Part shown: one piece after another, positions 51,560-60,171 of the stretch
Layout: each line of letters opens with the position of its first letter
Numbering within the stretch: position 1 is the stretch's first letter
Assembly: GCF_014696355.1 (NCBI RefSeq)
Contig: NZ_JACJQA010000009.1
Coordinates: 1-64,000, forward strand
Source of the DNA: Pseudanabaena sp. FACHB-1998
Lineage (GTDB): Bacteria; Cyanobacteriota; Cyanobacteriia; Pseudanabaenales; Pseudanabaenaceae
DNA: 64,000 bases
Direction: 5' to 3'
The notes under the pieces: model-generated
Database searches by the model: none
Told to the model about the DNA's origin: nothing
The model's input: only the letters and a program-made list of their open reading frames with translations
Translations under genes and position numbers: made by a program

Positions 51560-52069
51560 ATGCTCAAAATTCTGACAAATCAGCGATTAATATCGACAAA
51601 GATAGCCATAGCGATCGCCCTAAGCGCTTTATCTATACCTAACGCCACAAATGCCGAAGGCTATATAAATAAGCGGGTTTGTCCTGCGGATTTTCCGAGT
51701 TTGAGCAAGGCTTTAGCTAAAGATTTACCAGATTATCTCAATCGTGTTTATAGTCGCCTACGCATTAAACGCGAAGTAATGACCATCAGTCAGCCAGAAC
51801 TTGAGCCTCTGCCACTATCCCCTGACCAAGCACGCGATCGACTACCAGAGCAGATTTTTTTATCAGTATTAGAAAGACAGACGGGCAAAGTAGAGACTTC
51901 GCAACGGGCTTATTGGTTATTTGTGGTTCCAACTTCTAAAGGTTGGCGCTTAGATATGGCTTTTATGCGAATTGGGCAAGCGCCGCCTGTAGATGTCAGT
52001 GATGCAGCGATCGCTGATGCTGCCAATAAATGGCTACGCGACTACTGCGATCCTCGTTATAGGCTCTAG
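51560..52069 (+). CDS. Secreted protein, unknown function
   Basis: 169 residues. A signal peptide (ISTKIAIAIALSALSIPNATNAEG) is followed by a mature domain with RVCPADFPSLSKALAKDLPDYLNRVYSR and LSVLERQTGKVETSQRAYWLFVVPTSKGWRLDMAFMRI. Two cysteines (CPADF and DYCDP) stand at the domain ends and could pair. It resembles conserved cyanobacterial periplasmic proteins without a name. Confidence 0.65.
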   Translation: MLKILTNQRLISTKIAIAIALSALSIPNATNAEGYINKRVCPADFPSLSKALAKDLPDYLNRVYSRLRIKREVMTISQPELEPLPLSPDQARDRLPEQIFLSVLERQTGKVETSQRAYWLFVVPTSKGWRLDMAFMRIGQAPPVDVSDAAIADAANKWLRDYCDPRYRL

Positions 52070-52123
52070 GGGCAGTTACTATTTTTAAAACTATAGCCAT
52101 CTTATTTCATTTATGGGATTAAA

Positions 52124-52168
52124 TAGTTGGTGAGAGTGCGCCTCTTTGGGGCGCACTCTCACCAACTA
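52124..52168. repeat. Palindrome upstream of cruP
   Basis: TAGTTGGTGAGAGTGCGCC and its complement around TCTTTGG, then TTAGGATTGCT, an end seen at 14.7 kb and 20.2 kb. Confidence 0.6.
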
Positions 52169-52182
52169 CTTAGGATTGCTCT

Positions 52183-53802
52183 ATGTCTCTATTTGAAACC
52201 GTTAAATCGCAAATGCCTGCTGAGATTCCCGCCCAATTAGAACGGATGGATGCTTTTTGGTCGAGCTATCGTCAGCAGCCTCAAGCGATCGCCAAAGTTG
52301 TTAGTAGTTCGCAAAGTAACCTTGGTGATAGGGACTTTGATGTAATTGTTTGTGGAGGGACTTTAGGGATTTTTATCGCCTGTGCTTTGCAAATCAAAGG
52401 ATGGCAGGTTGCGGTTATAGAGCAAGGGCTCTTACGAGGTCGTACACAGGAATGGAATATTTCGCGAAAAGAATTAAATACTTTTTTAGAATTAAATTTG
52501 CTTACGGAAATAGAACTAGAAGCGGCGATCGCTACGGTCTATAATCCTGCTAGAGTCGGCTTTCAGGGAGGGAAAGATCTATGGGTGCGGGATATTCTGA
52601 ATATTGGAGTTGATCCAGTTTATTTATTAGAAGTTCTCAAACAGAAGTTTTTAGATGATGGTGGTACTTTGTTAGAGAAAGCTGCATTTAAACAAGCAAT
52701 TGTATATAGCGACGGTGTTGCGGTTGAGGTTAAGTCCATCTCTAACGATGAGCTTAAGATTCTCACGGGGAGACTATTATTAGATGTTATGGGACATTTC
52801 TCACCGATCGCCAAGCAAGGGCGATCGCTAGTTCAGGGAAACATTAAACCCGATGGAGTCTGTATGGTGGTGGGCAGTTGTGCGAAGGGATTACCAGAAA
52901 AGCCTTATGGAGACTTGATTTATAGCTTTGCACCGATTCAAAATCAATGTCAGTACTTTTGGGAAGCATTCCCTGCTAAGGATGGCAGAACTACCTATAT
53001 GTTTACCTATGTTGATGCCGATCCTTTGCGTCCTAGTTTCGCTCAATTGATGGAAGATTATTTGTTTTGGTTGCCGAAATATCAAGAAGTGGAACTAAAG
53101 CAAATTCAATTTGAGCGAGTTCTCTTTGGCTTCTTTCCATCTTACAAACAGAATCCTTTACAAACTCCTTGGGATCGAATTTTGCAGGTAGGTGATAGTT
53201 CAGGAATGCAATCTCCGCTTAGTTTTGGTGGTTTTGGGGCAATGGTGCGTCATTTGCCACGTTTAACGATGGGAATTGAAGCAGCCTTGGGTGGTGATTT
53301 GTTAGCTAAAGAGAATTTGCGATCGCTACAGCCCTATCAACCGAATCTATCGGTAACATGGCTATTTCAAAAATCCATGAGCGTAGCCGTCAATCAACAA
53401 ATTGAAAGCGATCGCATTAATTATTTGCTAGGTGTCACGTTTACAGCAATGGAAAAACTTGGCGATCAAGTTCTCTATCCTTTTTTACAAGATGTGGTGC
53501 AGTTTATACCCCTTGCAAAAACTATGTTGGCGATGTCTATTGCCGATCCCGTGTTAGTTCTGAAAATCATGCAGCAAGTAGGCTTTGGCGCTTTGCTAGA
53601 TTGGCTAAAGCATTACTTCAATTTGGGAGCGTACAGCTTTTTAAATCAAATTGGCGATCGCCTTGAACCAGCGATCGCTAATTTGCTGCCCGAACAACAG
53701 TATCAATTAAACAGAAAAATTGAAGCTTGGTATTACGGTTCAGGCGGAGATTATGAAAGTGCTGCGAAGCAGCGCTTTCATAATTTAGAGGACGCTTGCT
53801 AA
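52183..53802 (+). CDS. cruP: CruP, FAD-dependent lycopene cyclase paralogue
   Basis: 539 residues. The Rossmann region DFDVIVCGGTLGIFIACAL is followed by GWQVAVIEQG. FAD/active-site block DSSGMQSPLSFGGFGAMVRHLPRL is the CruA/CruP signature, and the protein fits CruP rather than CruA as I remember them. CruP is known from cyanobacteria and plants, where it limits carotenoid epoxide build-up rather than acting as main cyclase. The last 17 codons overlap the convergent argF gene, and a hairpin (53752-53782) lies within its coding end. Confidence 0.85.
   Translation: MSLFETVKSQMPAEIPAQLERMDAFWSSYRQQPQAIAKVVSSSQSNLGDRDFDVIVCGGTLGIFIACALQIKGWQVAVIEQGLLRGRTQEWNISRKELNTFLELNLLTEIELEAAIATVYNPARVGFQGGKDLWVRDILNIGVDPVYLLEVLKQKFLDDGGTLLEKAAFKQAIVYSDGVAVEVKSISNDELKILTGRLLLDVMGHFSPIAKQGRSLVQGNIKPDGVCMVVGSCAKGLPEKPYGDLIYSFAPIQNQCQYFWEAFPAKDGRTTYMFTYVDADPLRPSFAQLMEDYLFWLPKYQEVELKQIQFERVLFGFFPSYKQNPLQTPWDRILQVGDSSGMQSPLSFGGFGAMVRHLPRLTMGIEAALGGDLLAKENLRSLQPYQPNLSVTWLFQKSMSVAVNQQIESDRINYLLGVTFTAMEKLGDQVLYPFLQDVVQFIPLAKTMLAMSIADPVLVLKIMQQVGFGALLDWLKHYFNLGAYSFLNQIGDRLEPAIANLLPEQQYQLNRKIEAWYYGSGGDYESAAKQRFHNLEDAC
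53752..53782. terminator. Hairpin inside the cruP 3' end
   Basis: TATGAAAGTGCTGC-GAA-GCAGCGCTTTCATA, one G-T pair. It lies 20 bases before the cruP stop and just past the argF stop, so it can end argF transcription while coding for cruP residues. Confidence 0.55.
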
Positions 53803-54696
53803 TAGAGCTTTTTGGGCATGGAGACGATTTTCGGCTTCATCCCAAATGCGAGACTGACTTCCTTCCATTACTTCATCAGTAATTTCTTCACCACGATGGG
53901 CAGGTAAACAATGCAAGGCGATCGCTTCGGGATCAGCCAAAGCCATCAGTTCTGAGTTGAGTTGATAAGGTTGGAAAACGGGAATCCGATCCTCTGCTTC
54001 AGATTCCTGTCCCATACTTGCCCAGACATCGGTATAAAGTACATGAGCCGCCCGCGAAGCAAGCTTTGGATCTTCGGTGACAATTACTTCGGAATTTGTG
54101 GCTAGAGCCTTCGCTTGAGCGACGATTTTAGGATCGGGAGCAAAATTCTTGGGGGAAGCAATACGAACATTCATTCCCACCAGAGCGCAGCCAATCATTA
54201 GAGAATGCGCCATATTGTTACCATCTCCCAAATAGGTCAGAGTCAACCCCTTAAGAGTCCCAAATTTTTCTAAAACAGTTAGCAAATCGGCAAGGACTTG
54301 GCAAGGATGCTCTAGATCGCTGAGAGCATTGATAATGGGCATTTTGCAGAATTGGGCAAAGGTTTCTAATTCTGCTTGCTCAAAGGTGCGAATGGCAAGA
54401 ACATCTAAATAGCGATCTAGAACTCTCGCCGTATCTTTAATTGGTTCGCCGCGACTTACCTGCGTTACATTCGGATCGAGGTCGATCACATGCCCCCCCA
54501 GTTGATGCATCGCTACGGTAAAGCTGACTCTTGTGCGGGTAGATGCTTTGCGAAAGAGCAAGCCAAGGGTTTTGCGCTGAAAGTCAAATTTCACTTCTCC
54601 AGCCTTTAATTGTAGAGCTAAAGTCAGTAATTCCTGAAGTTCGCTTGGTTGTAAGTCTGCCAAACTAAGAAGGTCGCGTCCCTGAAGATTTCCCAT
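53785..54696 (-). CDS. argF: Ornithine carbamoyltransferase
   Basis: 303 residues from ATG 54696, the normal length; a further 33 codons upstream add an unrelated leader. Carbamoyl phosphate + ornithine to citrulline in arginine synthesis. Motifs: FRKASTRTRVSF (carbamoyl phosphate, SxRTR), AIRTFEQAELE, HPCQVLADLLT, LTYLGDGNNMAHSLM, and the ornithine loop LHCLPAHRGEEIT. It overlaps cruP (convergent) by 18 bases. Confidence 0.95.
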   Translation of the reverse strand: MGNLQGRDLLSLADLQPSELQELLTLALQLKAGEVKFDFQRKTLGLLFRKASTRTRVSFTVAMHQLGGHVIDLDPNVTQVSRGEPIKDTARVLDRYLDVLAIRTFEQAELETFAQFCKMPIINALSDLEHPCQVLADLLTVLEKFGTLKGLTLTYLGDGNNMAHSLMIGCALVGMNVRIASPKNFAPDPKIVAQAKALATNSEVIVTEDPKLASRAAHVLYTDVWASMGQESEAEDRIPVFQPYQLNSELMALADPEAIALHCLPAHRGEEITDEVMEGSQSRIWDEAENRLHAQKALLASVL

Positions 54697-54838
54697 TGTT
54701 TTCTGTGGATGAAGCTTGTGCAAAAGCTGATAGTGAATTGATCTGAGATTACAAGTTACAGAGCAATTAGACAAATAATTGTTCGGTATTATCAAAACCT
54801 CGTACGCTAAAAAAAAATCTTGCGGTTTATTTGAGTGG

Positions 54839-54889
54839 TAATTGTTTTAGTAGAAATATTGCAAAGCAATATTTCTACTAAAACAATTA
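54839..54889. terminator. Hairpin covering the YqeG gene stop
   Basis: TAATTGTTTTAGTAGAAATA... and perfect complement, 24-bp arms, loop AAA. The minus-strand stop (54887-54889) is at its edge. Confidence 0.7.
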
Positions 54890-55423
54890 GATCTTTACGC
54901 CCGATTTGCGAGCAATCCAAATTTCCCAATTGCGGAGAAAGCTTGATCGCGCCTTAAAGATGGTGGCAAGGGTCGGTTTAAATACAATTTCTTCGCTCGG
55001 CGGCTGCACCAAAATTGTGAATAGCCCCAACCGATTGCCCACGATCGTATCGGTAAAGAGCCGATCGCCCACCATGGCTACTTGCTCTGGTGGTAATTTC
55101 ATTGCTTCTAAAACTTGACGCACTACTCGACGCGAAGGCTTACCTGCACGACTGCGATAAGGAAGGTTAAGACTTTCAGCCACCTTTTGAATACGGCGAT
55201 CGCTAAAATTATTACTGGCTAGCCAAATGGGATATCGCTGGCTCATTAATTCCACCCATTTACGAATATCCTCTGAGACATCGGATTCATCATCCCCGAT
55301 TAAAGTATTATCAACGTCCAAAATTAGTCCGCGCAAACCGTACTTTTCCATCAATTGCGGTGCGATCGCGGTAATCGGTGATGACAAAACTAAATCAGGA
55401 GCAATAAGTCGCCAAGGTTTCAC
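54887..55423 (-). CDS. YqeG family HAD-type phosphatase
   Basis: 178 residues of the HAD IIIA class. LRGLILDVDNTLIGDDESD holds the catalytic DxD; LASNNFSDRRIQKVAE the second motif; KPSRRVVRQVLEAMKLPPEQVAMVGDRLFTD motifs III and IV. Substrate unknown; relatives include phosphatidylglycerophosphatase GEP4 and so a lipid substrate is possible. Monocistronic or read with argF. Confidence 0.9.
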   Translation of the reverse strand: MKPWRLIAPDLVLSSPITAIAPQLMEKYGLRGLILDVDNTLIGDDESDVSEDIRKWVELMSQRYPIWLASNNFSDRRIQKVAESLNLPYRSRAGKPSRRVVRQVLEAMKLPPEQVAMVGDRLFTDTIVGNRLGLFTILVQPPSEEIVFKPTLATIFKARSSFLRNWEIWIARKSGVKI

Positions 55424-55484
55424 AAAAATTTTGGTGATGTTAACTAAATTATTAAGAATATCTTAACCCAGAAACAACTCTATG

Positions 55485-55541
55485 CCAAATCTCAAAGATA
55501 AAAGGCGGCGCTTTGCGTCGCCTTTTATCTTTGAGATTTGG
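55485..55541. terminator. Hairpin covering the mltG stop
   Basis: CCAAATCTCAAAGATAAAAG... and complement with core GGCGGCGC-TTT-GCGTCGCC; the last mltG codons are in the right arm. Confidence 0.65.
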
Positions 55542-56595
55542 ACTGTATTTTTTTGTCGATCGCTTGTAAAGCCTTTTCGTGATCTTCTAAATTACGGCTA
55601 AACACATGACTTCCATCGTATTTCGCCACAAAGAACAAATAATCCGTAGGTGAAGGCTCTAGCGTTGCTTTGAGACTCGCTAACCCTACCGAAGCGATCG
55701 GTCCCGGAGGTAACCCCTCATTGAGATAGGTATTGTAAGGTGAAGCAGTACGAACCTGTTCTAGAGTAAGCGGATTTTCGGGAGTTTGCTTAATATTTAA
55801 GCCATACTCAACGGTTGGATCGGACTCCAAACGCATATTTTTTCTAATACGATTCCAAAATACCCCCGAAATCACTCGTCGCTCGGCTTCAATTACCGCT
55901 TCCTTTTCGACAATGCTGGCAAGGGTAACCCAATCCTTAAGACTAATTTTGACCCTTGGTTTACCTGCTTGATTTTCTTTATAGATAGGCAAAGCTACCT
56001 GCTCAAACCGATCTAGCATCAGATCAATAATGAGATCGGGAGTTGCTTCCGATGGCAAAATTTGATAGGTATCAGGGAAAAGAAAACCTTCTAAACTGGG
56101 AATGTCATCGGGAAGCCAAGCCCTTCGCCTTGGATTAGTCCGTTGAGCCGCAGCAATAAAATCCTTAGCAGTAAAAAATCCCTGCTTCTCAAATAGCTCA
56201 GACATCTGGGCGATCGACCATCCCTCGGGAATGGTAAATCGCACTTCTGAAGATTTAGCCGTTTGAATCTGAGAGACAACCTCTTGCAATGATTGATTTG
56301 TAGCAAAGTCATAGGTTCCAGACCTCAGAGCTACTGATTCACTACCGCGCAGAGATTGCCATTGTATCCACAGACGTAGCGCCAGACTAGAGCGAATTAC
56401 GCCTGCGGATTCCAACTCTTGAGCGATCGCTTGAGTAGGCATTCCATCGGAGATAGTGAGTCGTACTTTTGCTCCAAAAGTACTTGGCGCTGAACTTGCC
56501 CATATCCACCAAGAGCTGCTAGCAATGCCAGTTAACAGAATCGTAATTGGCAAGGCTAGCCCATAAAAAAGCCAATTAGAACTCTTCTTCGGCAT
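55525..56595 (-). CDS. mltG: Endolytic transglycosylase MltG
   Basis: 356 residues from ATG 56595 (an ATG six codons earlier, 56613, is possible and overlaps more). An N-terminal membrane anchor (LFYGLALPITILLTGIASSSW) is followed by the YceG domain: PEGWSIAQMSELFEKQGFF, SLEGFLFPDTYQI, LASIVEKEAVIEAE with the catalytic Glu, and NTYLNEGLPPGPIASVG. It cuts nascent glycan strands and so sets peptidoglycan chain length. It overlaps the DUF3727 gene end, so they are one operon. Confidence 0.93.
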   Translation of the reverse strand: MPKKSSNWLFYGLALPITILLTGIASSSWWIWASSAPSTFGAKVRLTISDGMPTQAIAQELESAGVIRSSLALRLWIQWQSLRGSESVALRSGTYDFATNQSLQEVVSQIQTAKSSEVRFTIPEGWSIAQMSELFEKQGFFTAKDFIAAAQRTNPRRRAWLPDDIPSLEGFLFPDTYQILPSEATPDLIIDLMLDRFEQVALPIYKENQAGKPRVKISLKDWVTLASIVEKEAVIEAERRVISGVFWNRIRKNMRLESDPTVEYGLNIKQTPENPLTLEQVRTASPYNTYLNEGLPPGPIASVGLASLKATLEPSPTDYLFFVAKYDGSHVFSRNLEDHEKALQAIDKKIQSKSQR

Positions 56596-57130
56596 CTTCT
56601 GTGCTGAGGACATGGTCTAGATATTGCTCCACATAAGGCTCAAGGGCTGCCATTTCCTCAGGTGTCAGGATTTCGGGCTGTCCCTTGTCCCCCACTTTAG
56701 CGATAAACATTAGAGGATCGAGGGCTGTAAATACAGAGAATGCTTGTTCTTCGTAATAAAAGTGAGCTAGCTCTTGAAATTCACTACAGTTACCGTCTTC
56801 TTCAGTATCAATTTCAATAATATCTTCTTCAGTGGGTTCTGGTAGTTCACCATCAACGGTCAGAGTGTAGGCTGAGCGCTTTAGAGAAAGATTTTGTTCT
56901 GCTAAAACCGCCTGAGCTACTGGAAAAATTAGATCAATTTCTTCGTCGGTGACATCGACTAATTCAGTTTCTTCTTCGTCATCGGTTTCTTGCCATGCGA
57001 ATATTTGCACAGAAAAGTCCACTGGTTGTAGCAGTAAATATTCGGTAGTATCTACTTTAAACGCAGTTTCAATAGTGCAAGGCAAGCTTTTACCTGCTTC
57101 ATCCGTGAGTACGATCGTCGATCCTTCCAT
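56576..57130 (-). CDS. DUF3727 (DUF1292-like) protein
   Basis: 184 residues, highly acidic. The first half (IVLTDEAGKSLPCTIETAFKVDTTEYLLLQPVD) resembles DUF1292, the second (FYEEQAFSVFTALDPLMFIAKVGDKGQ) fits DUF3727. This pairing is a cyanobacterial and plastid feature. Function unknown. It overlaps mltG by 20 or more bases and is transcribed first. Confidence 0.82.
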   Translation of the reverse strand: MEGSTIVLTDEAGKSLPCTIETAFKVDTTEYLLLQPVDFSVQIFAWQETDDEEETELVDVTDEEIDLIFPVAQAVLAEQNLSLKRSAYTLTVDGELPEPTEEDIIEIDTEEDGNCSEFQELAHFYYEEQAFSVFTALDPLMFIAKVGDKGQPEILTPEEMAALEPYVEQYLDHVLSTEDAEEEF

Positions 57131-57219
57131 AGATTGCTTTTTTGTATCCTATAGCACTACTAGCTCAGAGAAACGCTCTTATATAAGGCTTTTGGCGCTC
57201 TTAAGCATTATGACAGCAA

Positions 57220-57274
57220 ATGGGACAAAAAATTATGGACGGTGCATCGCACCGTCCATAATTTTTTGTCCCAT
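57220..57274. terminator. Long perfect hairpin between ruvX and DUF3727
   Basis: ATGGGACAAAAAATTATGGA... and complement, 26-bp arms, loop ATC. A second weaker hairpin (about 57307-57350, AAAGATTAAGGGCGGCGC) follows just before the ruvX stop. Confidence 0.65.
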
Positions 57275-57353
57275 TACTCACCCAGAGAATCGCCGCCTTT
57301 CTGTTTTAAAAGATTAAGGGCGGCGCTTCGCGCCTACCTTAATCTTTTGGGTT

Positions 57354-57782
57354 TTATATGCTTTGCTGGCGCTTGATAGCTAGCCATTGCTGCAAAATCA
57401 AAGCGGCGGCTTTACGATCAATCATGGCTTTGTTTTCTCTGGTGGAAATGCCCTGCGATCGCATCATTTCTTCGGCTTCGTAAGAAGTGAGTCGTTCATC
57501 GACAAATTCCACCGCAATGCTTAGTTGCTTAGAAGCCCCATTGGCAAATTTTTGGACTTGTTTAGCTTGATAGCCGAGGGAGCCGTCCATGTTGTAGGGC
57601 AAGCCAATGACCAAAACATCAACCTCACGCTCTTGAATTAGCGATCGCAGTTCGTCCATATCCTCTTGCCATGACTTACGAATAATCGTGGTGATGCCAT
57701 GAACGGATATGCCAAGGCGATCGCAACCTGCCACCCCAATCCTTTTTCGACCAACATCTAATCCTAATGCTGCATACTGCAT
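57354..57782 (-). CDS. ruvX: Putative pre-16S rRNA nuclease / Holliday junction resolvase YqgF
   Basis: 142 residues with an RNase H-like fold. AALGLDVGRKRIGVA has the first catalytic Asp, VLVIGLPYNMDGSLG the second block, VEFVDERLTSYEAEE the third, and IDRKAAALILQQWL the last Asp. The family matures 16S rRNA and was earlier seen as a junction resolvase. The upstream KDPG aldolase gene ends 36 bases before its start; co-transcription is likely. Confidence 0.93.
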   Translation of the reverse strand: MQYAALGLDVGRKRIGVAGCDRLGISVHGITTIIRKSWQEDMDELRSLIQEREVDVLVIGLPYNMDGSLGYQAKQVQKFANGASKQLSIAVEFVDERLTSYEAEEMMRSQGISTRENKAMIDRKAAALILQQWLAIKRQQSI

Positions 57783-57818
57783 AGCTTTTAATTTAAGTGA
57801 CGCAAAGCGTCACTTAGG

Positions 57819-58460
57819 CTAACTCCTTTGAAATGGTTGTACCTTTTGGATCAAAGTTCGCGATCGCGCAATAATTGTTGTCCAGTCAGCCTCAACGATC
57901 GCTTCAGGAGAAAATAAATGGCTGGAAATACCCACCGCGATCGCCCCAGCCTCCAAAAATTTATCCGCATTTTCAATCGTAATCCCGCCTGTCGGAATCA
58001 AGGGAATATCGCGCAATACTGGCTGCAAACATTGCAAATAATCAAAGCCACCCATCACTTTGATCGGAAAAACTTTGACGGCTGCTGCTCCCGCTTGCCA
58101 AGCGGTGACGATTTCTGTAGGGGTTAATGCTCCTGCAATTACGGGAATATTATTTTCTAAGCCTTTGGTAATAAGATCGCGACTTGTGTGGGGTGTAAAT
58201 AAAAAGCTACAACCACAGGCGATCGCCCTTTCCGCCATATCTAAGTCTAAAACTGTCCCTGCGCCAATTTTGCAATCAGGTAATTCTTGTTGCAATTTGG
58301 GAATTAGTGACTCAGCGCGATCGGTATTCCACGCGATCTCAATCAGCTTAATTCCACCTGCGGCGGCGGCAAGAGCCATTTCTCTAGCGATAACCACGTT
58401 ATCGGCACGTATAACGGCAATAATGCGATGTTGCTGCAACAAACTGAGCCAAGGGTTCAC
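57819..58460 (-). CDS. eda: 2-dehydro-3-deoxy-phosphogluconate aldolase (KDPG/KHG aldolase)
   Basis: 213 residues if it starts at GTG 58460; the frame is open to an ATG at 58547, which lies in a hairpin, and a GTG at 58520 is a third choice. The core starts WLSLLQQHRIIAVIRAD. GAGTVLDLDMAERAIACG, CSFLFTPHTS and the Schiff-base Lys in AAAVKVFPI are clear, plus IPTGGITIENADKF. It cleaves KDPG to pyruvate and glyceraldehyde 3-phosphate (Entner-Doudoroff route, which operates in cyanobacteria). Confidence 0.88.
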   Translation of the reverse strand: MNPWLSLLQQHRIIAVIRADNVVIAREMALAAAAGGIKLIEIAWNTDRAESLIPKLQQELPDCKIGAGTVLDLDMAERAIACGCSFLFTPHTSRDLITKGLENNIPVIAGALTPTEIVTAWQAGAAAVKVFPIKVMGGFDYLQCLQPVLRDIPLIPTGGITIENADKFLEAGAIAVGISSHLFSPEAIVEADWTTIIARSRTLIQKVQPFQRS

Positions 58461-58518
58461 AGGATTTTTTGCAAAATATGTTGCGATAAACTGCCACAGA
58501 TCATGACATAGAATGATC

Positions 58519-58559
58519 ACAAAGAGAAAGATGGAGCAATGCTCCATCTTTCTCTTTGT
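58519..58559. terminator. Hairpin between divergent eda and prxQ genes
   Basis: ACAAAGAGAAAGATGGAGC and its complement, 19-bp arms, loop ATT-like AAT. Lies between two divergent genes, so it might rather be a repeat or regulatory. Confidence 0.5.
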
Positions 58560-58603
58560 TAGGACTTACGCATCGTTAATAAAGTTTTTTCATCAGAGTT
58601 TCT

Positions 58604-59062
58604 ATGGCTTTAAATGTTGGCGATCGCGCCCCAGATTTTAGTTTGTCTGATACCAATGGCAACACTGTCAGCCTATCTAGTCTCAAAGGTAAGCGCATTA
58701 TTTTATACTTCTATCCCCGTGACAATACCCCCGGATGTACCAAAGAAGCCTGTGGCTTCCGTGATAATTACGCCCAGTTTCAGGAAAAAAATACTTTGAT
58801 TTTTGGGGTCAGTACCGATGATGCCAAAGCTCACCAAAAATTTACCACCAAATACAATCTCCCCTTTCCCCTACTCTGCGATGTGGATGGGCAGGTTGCT
58901 ACAGCCTACGAAAGCTATGGCAAGAAGAAATTTATGGGTAAAGAGTATGTAGGTGTTTTTCGCAATACCTTTGTAATTGATGCTAACGGTAATATTGAGA
59001 AAATTTATCTGGGAGTCAAAGCAGAATTACACCCTGCTCAAGTCCTTGCTGACATTTATTAA
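58604..59062 (+). CDS. Peroxiredoxin Q (BCP type)
   Basis: 152 residues. ILYFYPRDNTPGCTKEACGF has the peroxidatic Cys45 and resolving Cys50 in the PrxQ spacing CxxxxC. It reduces hydrogen peroxide and lipid peroxides with thioredoxin. FGVSTDDAKAHQKFTTKYNLPFPLL and VFRNTFVIDANGNIEKIY are typical. folP begins 7 bases after the stop, so they are an operon. Confidence 0.93.
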   Translation: MALNVGDRAPDFSLSDTNGNTVSLSSLKGKRIILYFYPRDNTPGCTKEACGFRDNYAQFQEKNTLIFGVSTDDAKAHQKFTTKYNLPFPLLCDVDGQVATAYESYGKKKFMGKEYVGVFRNTFVIDANGNIEKIYLGVKAELHPAQVLADIY

Positions 59063-59069
59063 AAGCCAC

Positions 59070-59921
59070 ATGACTAAACCTGTTATTAAGCCTTGGTTAA
59101 TCCGCGATCGCCAATTTATTTGGGGCGATCGCACCTATCTGATGGGCGTTTTGAATGTTACACCCGATAGCTTTAGTGATGGCGGGAAATTTAACTCCTG
59201 TGATGCTGCGATTAAGCAAGTAGAGCAAATGTTGCCCTATATTGACATCCTCGATATTGGCGGCGAATCAACACGTCCCAACGCCGAAGCAGTAAGTGCG
59301 GCGGAAGAATGCGATCGGGTACTTCCCATTATTAAAGCCCTACGCGACGCATATCCTCAGTTGCCGATATCGGTAGATACGATGAAAGCAAGTGTGGCTA
59401 AAGAAGCGATCGCCGTAGGTGCAGATATTTTAAATGATGTATCCGCAGGTCGCTTTGATCCTGAAATGCTGCCCCTTGTTGGTAAATTACAAGTGCCAAT
59501 TTTCTTGATGCACATGCAAGGCGAGCCAAGAACGATGCAACTCAAGCCCCATTATCGCCATGTCGTCCAAGATATTAAGCAATTTCTAAATGATGCGATT
59601 TTAGTCGCTAAGGCTTGCGGCATTCCGAAACATCTCATTGCGATCGACCCGGGGATTGGATTTGGAAAAAACCTTGAGCATAATCTAGAAATTATCAAAA
59701 ATTTATCCGTATTTCAGGATATTGGCGCTCCATTACTATTAGGAGTTTCGCGTAAAACTTTTATTGGTAAGCTTTGCGATCGCCCTGAACCAAGCGATCG
59801 GCTATTAGGAACCATTGCCGCCTGTGGAGCTTGTATTGCTGGTGGAGCCGATATTTTGCGAGTCCACGATCCTAAAGAGATTGCCGAAGCCTGCCGAGTG
59901 AGTGATGCTATTTATCGATAA
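59070..59921 (+). CDS. folP: Dihydropteroate synthase
   Basis: 283 residues from ATG 59070; the open frame reaches back into the peroxiredoxin gene but that part is a shadow. Couples p-aminobenzoate to the pterin diphosphate. MGVLNVTPDSFSDGG and DILDIGGESTRP are the two signatures; IPIFLMHMQGEPRTMQ, IAIDPGIGFGKN and LLLGVSRKTFIG complete the barrel. The C-terminus is encoded in the left arm of a hairpin. Confidence 0.96.
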   Translation: MTKPVIKPWLIRDRQFIWGDRTYLMGVLNVTPDSFSDGGKFNSCDAAIKQVEQMLPYIDILDIGGESTRPNAEAVSAAEECDRVLPIIKALRDAYPQLPISVDTMKASVAKEAIAVGADILNDVSAGRFDPEMLPLVGKLQVPIFLMHMQGEPRTMQLKPHYRHVVQDIKQFLNDAILVAKACGIPKHLIAIDPGIGFGKNLEHNLEIIKNLSVFQDIGAPLLLGVSRKTFIGKLCDRPEPSDRLLGTIAACGACIAGGADILRVHDPKEIAEACRVSDAIYR

Positions 59922-59956
59922 ATAATGTGATGGAGAGCATCACATTATTTATCGAT
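59914..59956 (+). terminator. Hairpin covering the folP stop
   Basis: ATCGATAAATAATGTGATG and its complement around GAGAG; the TAA at 59919-59921 is in the left arm. Confidence 0.7.
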
Positions 59957-60117
59957 GAAATGAAGACAATTACGACACTTAGCTGCACAAGCCTTCGATT
60001 TATAGAAAAACTGCATAGATCCCATGCACTAATAGCAATTAGAAGGAAATATCCCTTTCAGTCCATCGGTTACAATAACCAAAGAGGATGTAAGCTTTAA
60101 TACAGCTTTAATACAAT

Positions 60118-60152
60118 CTTGTAAAGTTGTAAAGTTTGTAAAGTTTGTAATC
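60118..60152 (+). repeat. Short direct repeats TTGTAAAG upstream of the BioD-like gene
   Basis: TTGTAAAG, TTGTAAAG, TTTGTAAAG and TTTGTAA follow one another at 8-9 bp spacing, ending about 20 bases before the gene start. Confidence 0.6.
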
Positions 60153-60171
60153 ATTTTGTAGAGGGCAAGAC

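Noticed and set aside
53785-54795. Longer argF with 33 extra N-terminal residues
   Set aside because: Extra part is not like the family and ATG 54696 gives the normal length and N-terminus.
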